Positions 49,801 to 58,800 of a DNA stretch of 64,000 bases are shown in pieces. A program made the translations under genes and the position numbers. The DNA is from Opisthorchis felineus (Eukaryota > Platyhelminthes > Trematoda > Opisthorchiida > Opisthorchiidae): contig SJOL01006434.1 in the NCBI GenBank assembly GCA_004794785.1, forward strand, positions 392,243-456,242, read 5' to 3'. Under the pieces are notes generated by a model, which made no database searches, was not told where the DNA came from, and saw only the letters and a list, made by a program, of their open reading frames with translations. Numbering within the stretch: position 1 is the first letter of the stretch; every line of letters begins with the position of its first letter.

Positions 49801-52800
49801 ACATTATTTCGGATGAAGGATATCCTGGGACATAAACCAATTAACAGAACTCACCCTCTTCACAGATGCGGGAGAGAAATGTGGCAAGCATCTCGACGTT
49901 TAGACGACCTGAAAACTCTGGGGTTTGAAGGCAGCTCAGGAGATCCCCGGGAGTCTTAGATTCTTCAAACAGTTGCATCTGGTATGAGAATGGAGATTTA
50001 AGCATTCAGAGACCGGTCAATTTTGACAGATAACTAACTAGGAATCTTCGTAGCTGAAAAACTTGACAAACTCAGATCAGGTTAACATGGATACAACATT
50101 GCGCGTCCAAGCACAGATTTACAATGACCTTAACTAAAATCCAAAAACCTTGAGCACCATTAGCATCAAACAGCGTGAAACAAAAGTACCAAAATAACCA
50201 CAGCTCGAAAGACAAAACTTCGCTATGACAAAACAGTACTATACATAATATGTATATTATATATATTTATATAATGATGTTATATACATATGTACATATA
50301 ATTCATGAAAATGCTGAATAGGATATTAATATCAGTTATCCCACGATCTAAAATGGTTACAGTAGCAAACCTCCTTACTTCAATGCCCACCGTGAACACG
50401 CATATTATTTTCTCAAGATAAAAATACGGTTCTTGGAACCTTCGGGAGAGGACTCGCGTATTAGAAAAGGAAACTAGCGGGAAAAAGTAACCGTACCAGA
50501 GGAGGTGACAAAACACAAACACCAACGACACGTACCAGACGTTTCGACAATTTTCTCTGTTCATCAGAACTTGTTGGAGAGCGACTTATTTTGTGATCAG
50601 GTAGGTCCGGTGGATCACTGTGCACAATGGGCGCCTGTAGCGTAGCACGACTCGACGGGGTTACAGTTTTAGAATCACTCTGTGAAGATCGTACAGGCGT
50701 GGACTGTCCAAATGAGAGAGGGACGTTCGGACGTAAGCTGGTGCCCACTGACCTCTGAAAAGGCTGGTTGATTAGACGTGTGTTTGCTGATAACGATGGG
50801 ATCGCAGATTCCGATTTGAGCAGCGGTGTGCGCTCTTGATTCAGATAGGTTGGCTACGGGAAAAGAGATAAAGAGCTAATGGTTGGGCTGAAGACATCAA
50901 CAGCGGCAAAAAATATTGTTTTCCTTCGTCTCTGATCTCATTCTAAGTAGCCGACGGGTTTCGCTCTTTACAAGGGGATTTGTCAACTATGTCAAGGGCA
51001 TCATAATGCCTAGATATCCACCTGGTGAAAATTCTGTCCACGTACATGTCACATGCCCAAGGTAAGCTGAAATGCCCAACATTTACACATCGGAGGTGAG
51101 CAGCCACGTAACAACACAAAACAAGCTGCGTAGTAGTAGATCTTCGAAAGTGACATTGCCGGGCGAGGTCCATAAGGACAAGAGTAAGAAGGTGCACTGA
51201 ATCAAGAGCAGGGCGGGCACTGAGGCATACGAAAAGCAGAACAAACCAAACGAAATTCGGACCTCTTATCTCCAGTGCCTAACCACAGGACAAATTAAAT
51301 CTTGAACGTCACTAACCTCAAAGAGTTCGGAAGACTTCGTCAGACATTCGTCAACTGTAGCCGCTCCTGTACCCGAATTCATGCCGCTTTCTGTCTGTGG
51401 ATTCCAACTCTGCAAAACAATTTTGCTCTCCATTGAACGTGCCTCCGTTTCCTCAGGTTGCGATGCATCCGAAAATTCGGCAGTAGATAACGGCATATGT
51501 TCCAACAAAGTATCTTGAGTAAACGTAGTGCTATTCTGGGAAGCCATCTTGCGCAACATACGAGGAGGCAGATTACTGGCCAAAGGCAGTGTTGTTTTAG
51601 AAAAACTTGACTGTCTACGGGCTCCCGTAGCCATTCCACGGGTCCAGCCATTGTCCGACCCATCTGTCCCACGTTCTCGTCTGGAGCTCCATGTGTCCGG
51701 ACCACCGAATTTGGAACTGACGGAGTAACCATTGTTATGATTGTTGTTGTTTGCGCTCATACCACTGCCAGATTTCGTGTAAACCAATCGCTTATTTGCA
51801 ACCGAAAAGCCACCTTCCTGACGACTTGATATCGAACTCCGACCACTACCCAAAATTCCCACATCAGCAGGACTATTGCGGCAAAGTTCTTCACCCAGTC
51901 GTGCCAACTCTAACCAATTTCTTGCTTCCACACCACTTGAGTCTCCAACACTCGGACAGAATGGAACCATCCTACTTTTGGAACCGGAAAAGAACGGCAC
52001 ATTAAAAGGGGCCAACGCGTTCGATGTGGCCGACAAATGGTTTGCATATTCACTTCCGGGCACATCCCTTGATGAAACTGAGCGTTCGGCGGGAGTTGGC
52101 GCCACTAAAGTTCCTGAATCCTGAAATTTCACGTAAAACACTAATCAACGCCAGACAGAAGCTCGTTGAGAATGGGAAATTACCTGCAGGACGAAATACT
52201 AATTAGTCAACCAAAAGCATCAACGGCTGCGCCGAAAGGAGGAGACGTGAGAAAGGGGAGAAATGAGCCAGACACAAAAGAAGTTAATAGTTGCTATTCT
52301 TCCATGCCTTTCACTGGCCCAAAGAACACTATAAAAGGTTGGTTTGAGTCAGCTGTGGCATTCAACAATTAGAGCGCGACCACATTTATCAAGTTTCAAT
52401 AGGTAAGTACAAATAAAATGTCCTGGATACTAAATACCAACCACAAAAATATGGAACTGTAAAGGAGGCTTCACTGACAACGACCGGTATATCCCTCACC
52501 AATAGCAAAGTTGCCGAATCGTTATAAACAGCCTCAATGACTTGGATGCACACAGCTTGTTAGATTACTCCCAGTCCCATGGATCATCAATACGGTGAGT
52601 CGGTCGGTCGACTGAGAACAGAACGACACAGGTAAATTTGAAGACCCAACGATCAGAAATAACTACCACCACAGCGGACCGTCTAGAGGAAGGTAGCGAA
52701 GAAAGTCAAAATAGTGGAGTCAATAGCACCTTGAGTTCCTGACTTCGTTGAGGAAATCCCTTATGAGTAAAAATAATAACATAAAATGCACCACTATCAG

Positions 52801-55800
52801 CCCGATCAGCACAGGAAAATTGTCAGCATTTGACCGAAGTCCACTGCGCGCCAGCTACAAATCGTCATACAGTTAACCGGGTTGTTTTGATTCCCATCGA
52901 TAATATACGCATAATCGTTAAGATAATTGACGAACTATGGCAATTAATGTGTCAGTTAATAACGAAGATTAGCCAGTCCAGCAACCGCCCCAAAAAGTAG
53001 TAGTAGCCAGTATCACTTCTCCGAACTCTTCAACGAAAGTTTACTGGTTGTGTTCTGTTGAGTTGATTCGAGCGTTGTAATGGTCAGTAAAGAGACAATA
53101 ACCGGCTGTTGCGATATATGAGTAGCGTTTATTATACCGAACAAGACTGACTTGTGCGCACGCCGCCCGATATCATACCATAGAGATTTTAGGAAACAAG
53201 ATGTCTTTCGGACTGCCCAAAACCAGTAAACAAGCACGTTGACATTTATTTCTACCCAACCATTAATCAAAATACGCGACCGATCACAGCCTGTCTGAAG
53301 TACTAAGAGGCCGAGTGAACAAAAGCCAACTGCTACTGAGCCATCGCACGTCCATAGAAATCACTGTCGTGCTGTAAAAAATGGACACCGCAATGTACTA
53401 CAAAGATTAGACGAAAATCACGAAAGTGTCGTTTGTTCAACACTGTATGCGTCTTATCCCACTACTCCACAGATCACAACAAGAGTTGTGCTTCTCCGAG
53501 GAAATACATTCAAGTCCTCGGTGCTATGTCGTGGTGGTCGGGCTTCTGTGCTGCAACGATCCTGCGAGCTACACTGGCTGGAACTCTGTTCCTTAAGGTT
53601 TAACCATGTCAGGAAAGCCAACGGGGAGCAGCCCGACGAAAACAGAGTCCCCGTATTGAGTAATGGTACTACGAGGAGGTCTGGAGGCAAAGTCGTACTG
53701 TCCTCTGCGATAGGAGTGTCAAGCCAGTAAGGCGTTTCCCCCAGGCGACCAGCATGCCCATACTTATGGAAGTAGCGATGCTGCCTTCCCCTGAGGAAGG
53801 ACGGGTTAGAAAAGGCCGGCCCTAAAAACGGCACACTCCAATTAGGAGTGAGACAGTAATGCCTTACTACCTGCGTCCTCGGGCGACCAGGCCGGCACCC
53901 TGCAGCCAAGTGGGTCAGACTATTGAGTCACCGGCACCGGGAAGGGTTCTCCAAGAAAACCCTAACGATCGCTGCCCCGCGGTTCAGATTTTTGAGCCAG
54001 AGGCTAGGGGCAGGGTCCCTGAACAAAACCCTACATCCTTCCACTGCCTTGTGGGTCAGACTTTTGAGTCAAAGGCTCAAGGTGTGTTACCTAAACCAAC
54101 CCCCCTTCTTCGGCTTCGAGAAATATCATTCGCCCTTGCAGCTCTTCGCTCACCGGCCTTCCATTATACCGCCTCCCCACCCGTCAAACGATACAGTGCC
54201 ACCAACCCATCTGCCAGCCCCCTAGCCACTATTACGTGTCTAAGCCGTCTCCCAGAAAAATAAACCAAAATAATCACTTACTAACCTCAAGAGTTCTGAT
54301 CCACGTTGCAGGCTTTATTATCCGTACTCTATTTCAGATTGGGCAACAGGCCTCCCTTGCTGAGACCTTGCTTCCCCTATCTGTCGATGTATGTTGTGTC
54401 TCCGAAACACGCATACAAGAGCCCACTTCGGTCGTGCATCTCAAGCCGCTAAGGACGAGCTCAACTGTTACACATTTCACTCTTCGGGTATCCGGTGATT
54501 CTGACACAATGGCTCGTGGCATCTATGGTGTGGGAGTTGCACTCAGTCCCAGGGCTGAAAGCGCCTTACTGGTTTGGATCCCAGTAAACAGCCTATGCGC
54601 TGTGCGGTTGACTGGCTCAATTAAGATCAATGCAGGTCACTGCGGTAAACGGTGTATAGTATCAACATACGCCCCAACAGACTGCAGTTCTGAAACTGAC
54701 GGATTTTGTCAAGATCTGTCACGACTGCTTCGGTCGGCAAGAAGGACGGATATAGTAATCCTGGCGGGTGATATGAGTGCCCAAGTTGGACGACTAAGTC
54801 CGGAAGAAGCACAATTAGGTGGTATACTTGGAGTCAATGCTCTGCGTACGGATAATGGGGAACGAGTGCTTCAGTTGTGTGCAGATCATCGTCTGTTCAT
54901 GGTCAGTATGAACTTCCAACAAAAACGCTCACATGGAGTCATTTGGAGGCCACGTACCACAAGACAGTCGTGGGCTCAATTGGACCGTGTGGCTATCAGT
55001 TACCGATGGAGAGTCTCAGTTAAGGATTGTCGTTCCTTCTGGGGTAAGCAACTTGACTCTGATCACGCCATTGTGCGGGCCCGGTTATCATTTCGCTCTC
55101 CGCCAGCATTACGCGTGCCAAAGGAGAGCAGCTCCATTCATCAACTTCGACAATTTTCAGTAGCTCAAGAGTATCGAGCTTAACTGGCTAGAAAGCTACT
55201 GGAAACGCATTCATGCGGATGACGAAGACTGCTTGGAGTTTGAATGGAGGCCAGTTAAAGAAGCTATGGTCTTACCTTTCGGAACTGTTTATCCAGGCCA
55301 TCTGACTCGACTAAATTAACACTAGATATCTTCGAGATCAGCAGATCTTATGGCTGCCACAAAGAAAATACCAGTAACTAGCGACTGTGATGGGGCACAC
55401 AGATCCCTCAAAATCCGGATAATAAGGAGCTTGAAGAATGACAGAAAACGCTGGTAAATTTCAAAGGCCCAGGATATGGAGAAGGCTTTCGCTGCAGGCA
55501 ACAGCCGCGCCCTGTTTCAGCTGATCCAAGCAAACGGTCAAAAGAAAGCGGGTGTCAGTGAAACAATATGCAAAAAAGACGGAACGGCAATTCACTCCCT
55601 CAATCGCCGTCTGAAGCGATGGGCCGAGCAATTCAAAGAATAGTTCAGGTCTCCTACCTGCGGGGTTATATATTGTGGTTCATTGCACAATGTGATTACG
55701 TCTGAACCAATATCAACTGTTTACGCTAAGTATGGACGACAAGTTACCACACTCAGACAAAGCGGTTCCGAACCTGAATCCAAAAGTGAGGGCATAACAA

Positions 55801-58800
55801 TCCTCATACACAGAAATCACAACTACTAACCTTAAATACTTCCATGCGAATATCCCGCAGATACCGAGGTTTGTTTGTTTCCCCGCGTTGACCGGCCCGC
55901 CGTGGGACCCACCCATTACTCCTTAAGTCCAGGATGTCATCGATCATGAAGCGAATACGAGCTGGCAAAACTTCCACATGAGATTTCACACCCGAAGATT
56001 TCGGTGAGTTGTTCACTTCATGGCCTGAACCCATCCTAGGTCGACCGCCGCTGCAGTTAGACCCATCCTCTGATTCTCCGTGTAGACAGGAAGCTTCAGT
56101 TGCCCGTGCTTGAATTCGCTGTAGGCGCTGGAAATATTGGTTCATTAGATTGTGTGCCTTCGGTGTGTCCATAGATTTTCCCACTACTTTCAGGAAAAGG
56201 CATAGACACTCCATGTCCGTTGCCAGGGACTCTTCCCGAATTTTAGGCCCTTGAACGAAAGCACATTAAGTAGACGAATGAATACGTATATTTTCAAACA
56301 TATTCAGAAAGTGGTACTCGAACAAAGATCATTCACGAGAGTCGGTCCACCTAGGCACACCTGAGGGGAAAACTAATTTGGGCACACATACAGCAAATGT
56401 TAATAAGCATAACCCGTACCGTAAAGTTCCCCTAGCAAAGACTACCATCCACTTTCATCACCGGCGAAAGTAACTGTCAAAGCAAAACAATCCGACAGAA
56501 AAGCTAGCTGAAATTTTACAACAGACTAGCTTTTAGTTCAGTCACGCGCATGAACCCATCAAAAAAACCTTTACTCTCGGTAACATCATCGCAAGTTCAA
56601 ATTGCGCTTACGTGTTTATCATGCCGAAGCTGGAGATAGCGCAGTGGTTAGCACGCGGACCTACTGGCCGGAAGATCCGTGGTTGGAAGCCAATCTCGGT
56701 ACTTCAGCCTTTATGCTTTCTTCGAGTGACATGGCAGATAGGCACCGAAAAGGCTACACCTGGACGATGCTGAAGTAGCAATAATGTACACATACCTATA
56801 TACGCGTCGGGTAAATAATGTCTTTCTAACCCGTTCATGCGCCTGAGTTGGCCGTTTCAAACCCGACAACGCTGCTCCCGTGCAAAAAATACCCAAGACT
56901 ATGCACCTTACCAATGCCAGTTGGACTAGTAAAATATTAGCAGTAAATTCCTATGGACCAGTCACTGGTGATTTAACGAATACATATACACAGGTGTGAA
57001 GCACGGAATGAAATCAGTTGACAATTAATTAACGGAATACCTAGGCAATCTATTGACCATCGCTTATAAAGTAGACTTACATGACCTCGAACCGTTCATA
57101 AATTTGGACCTTCCGGTTCGTAAACTGGTGCCTTAACCGCTGAGCTATCTGGAGGGGACGCTCCGGGATACTTATAGCGTAATTAAGGTAGCCTGACAGA
57201 CGAAATGAACGCACGAATCTCAAAGGCCAGAATTGCTTTTGCTATTTCGCGCCCCTTGTGGCTTCAAAAAGACATATCACTGGGTCTCAAAGGACGAGTG
57301 CATCAGACTACAGTAAAGGCTGCATTGTTGTACGGCTGCGAGAGTTGGCCACTTTGGGCGAAGAATGAGACATCTTTGGGTCTTTGACTACAGATGCCTC
57401 AGAAGTGCAGTTGGAACCAGCTGGAATCAACGAATTTGAAATGGGGTGACCAGGAGACGGGTATTCGGTGAATGCATCAAGCATTACAACCTAAGGTGAC
57501 CGAGCCATGTGGTGCACATGCAGGGCTACTGCATACTAAGACGAGCGCTGTTTACCGTGCCCAATTCGGAGTGACGGAAGCTTAGAGGCGAACGGAATTT
57601 GGCATGTCAGAAGGGAAGAAAAGTTACGAAATGCTTGGGAGATGTTGGCGTTGTTCGCCTTCCAGGATGGGGTCCATGTGACCCTCCCTGCGTTTGGTTG
57701 GAGGTATTAACGATACGGTGGCTCAGTGATGTTAGTGGAGCTCGTGCTGTCAGTTTCTATCCAGATTGCCTAAGTGTTGGAGATGTAGGCTCCTCGGATG
57801 TTTGTGGTAGGCTAGCCCTCGATCTCCCTGCCTATCACACTTTCTTTCGACTAGAAGGCTTTATTTAAATACGGCAGCGAAGCACCAGTTTCCTCATCTG
57901 ATGTTGCGGTCAGTGATAACGATAACATCACAGACACAGCAGCTTTCGCTGTTGAGGTCCTTCTAACAGATAAGGTCGTTAATGACGCTTACAAGTTCAT
58001 TAGCTTTGCTCGAACACCATACTGTACGCCGCCAAGTTTGTCGTTTGGAGCAATATTTCCGTAGTAAGATCTTGGAAGGCGAATGTCTGGTCAACATACA
58101 GGGGTATTTGTCTTTCACATTAATTCGGGGCGCACAATTGTACGGTGGTGGCCAACCTCAGAACCACGGTGATCTTTTTATCGAAGGAAAATGAGAATGT
58201 CCCGACGGACCCACATATTTTGCAGTCTACCTCTACCCATCCTCAACCTTCTTCGAACATCAGATTGATCGTCAGTGTTTACACTAGAGCTCCACTGACA
58301 CTAGCACAAGGCTTATTATTGTTTACTTTATAGCAACAAGGTGGAAAAACAAGAGTGGACAGGGCTTATGCAATTATTCTGTGCTCACAACTCCAGACTT
58401 GAAGAGAAACTGAACGCATGAATTCCACCTTATTCTCCACCTCGTGATTCGTGACAGAGGGGAGCACAAAAGCACAACCGAGCATCCGTTTCCTAATCAT
58501 CCTGCTGGAAATTCATTGACACCACCCAATCTCAGCAACGCCTCTGAGACATTGGTGGTCAAAAACCTGAAGACGCCCCAAGCTATCCGCCTACAGAGGC
58601 TGCTTCACAGCTACAGAATATTGCCTGTACTATGCCCTGAGACTCAACATGCATTTGTGATGTCGAAAGTGACGCAAATCGGCAAACATGATTCGCGCTT
58701 TTGAAATTCGTGTACTGACTTCATCAGAGCTAATACGACCCGTAACTACGCTTGATTTGCGAGGCTCAAATATTGCACATTCAGAGGCATGACCTTGCAT

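Larger units (their letters stand above)
53480..55660 (+). mobile_element. RTE-like non-LTR retrotransposon, 5' part only
   Basis: This antisense insertion lies in the EIF4G2 intron between the exons at 55831 and 52120. It has a GC-rich 5' region (about 53480-54230) shared with copies at 28.9-30.0 kb and 34.7-35.0 kb, then an endonuclease ORF. After that comes a broken stretch that still shows the linker found between endonuclease and reverse transcriptase in RTE-type elements ([18 protein letters not shown], then [15 protein letters not shown]). It stops about 170 bp short of the EIF4G2 exon with no reverse transcriptase. Boundaries are approximate. Confidence 0.8.

Noticed and set aside
50536..50575. 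CTGATGA followed by GAAAC on the minus strand, resembling a hammerhead core
   Set aside because: It lies in the EIF4G2 coding exon, where it codes for [11 protein letters not shown], and the bases between the boxes cannot form a proper stem II. Coincidence.
53859..54263. 134-codon frame as a separate protein
   Set aside because: It reads through the tandem 70-bp units in the 5' region of the retrotransposon, and the homologous copy at 29.3-29.6 kb is open in another frame. Not evidently coding.
57085..57157. tRNA gene
   Set aside because: Box A and box B are visible, but the stems do not form a normal cloverleaf and the sequence matches the family-1 SINE head.
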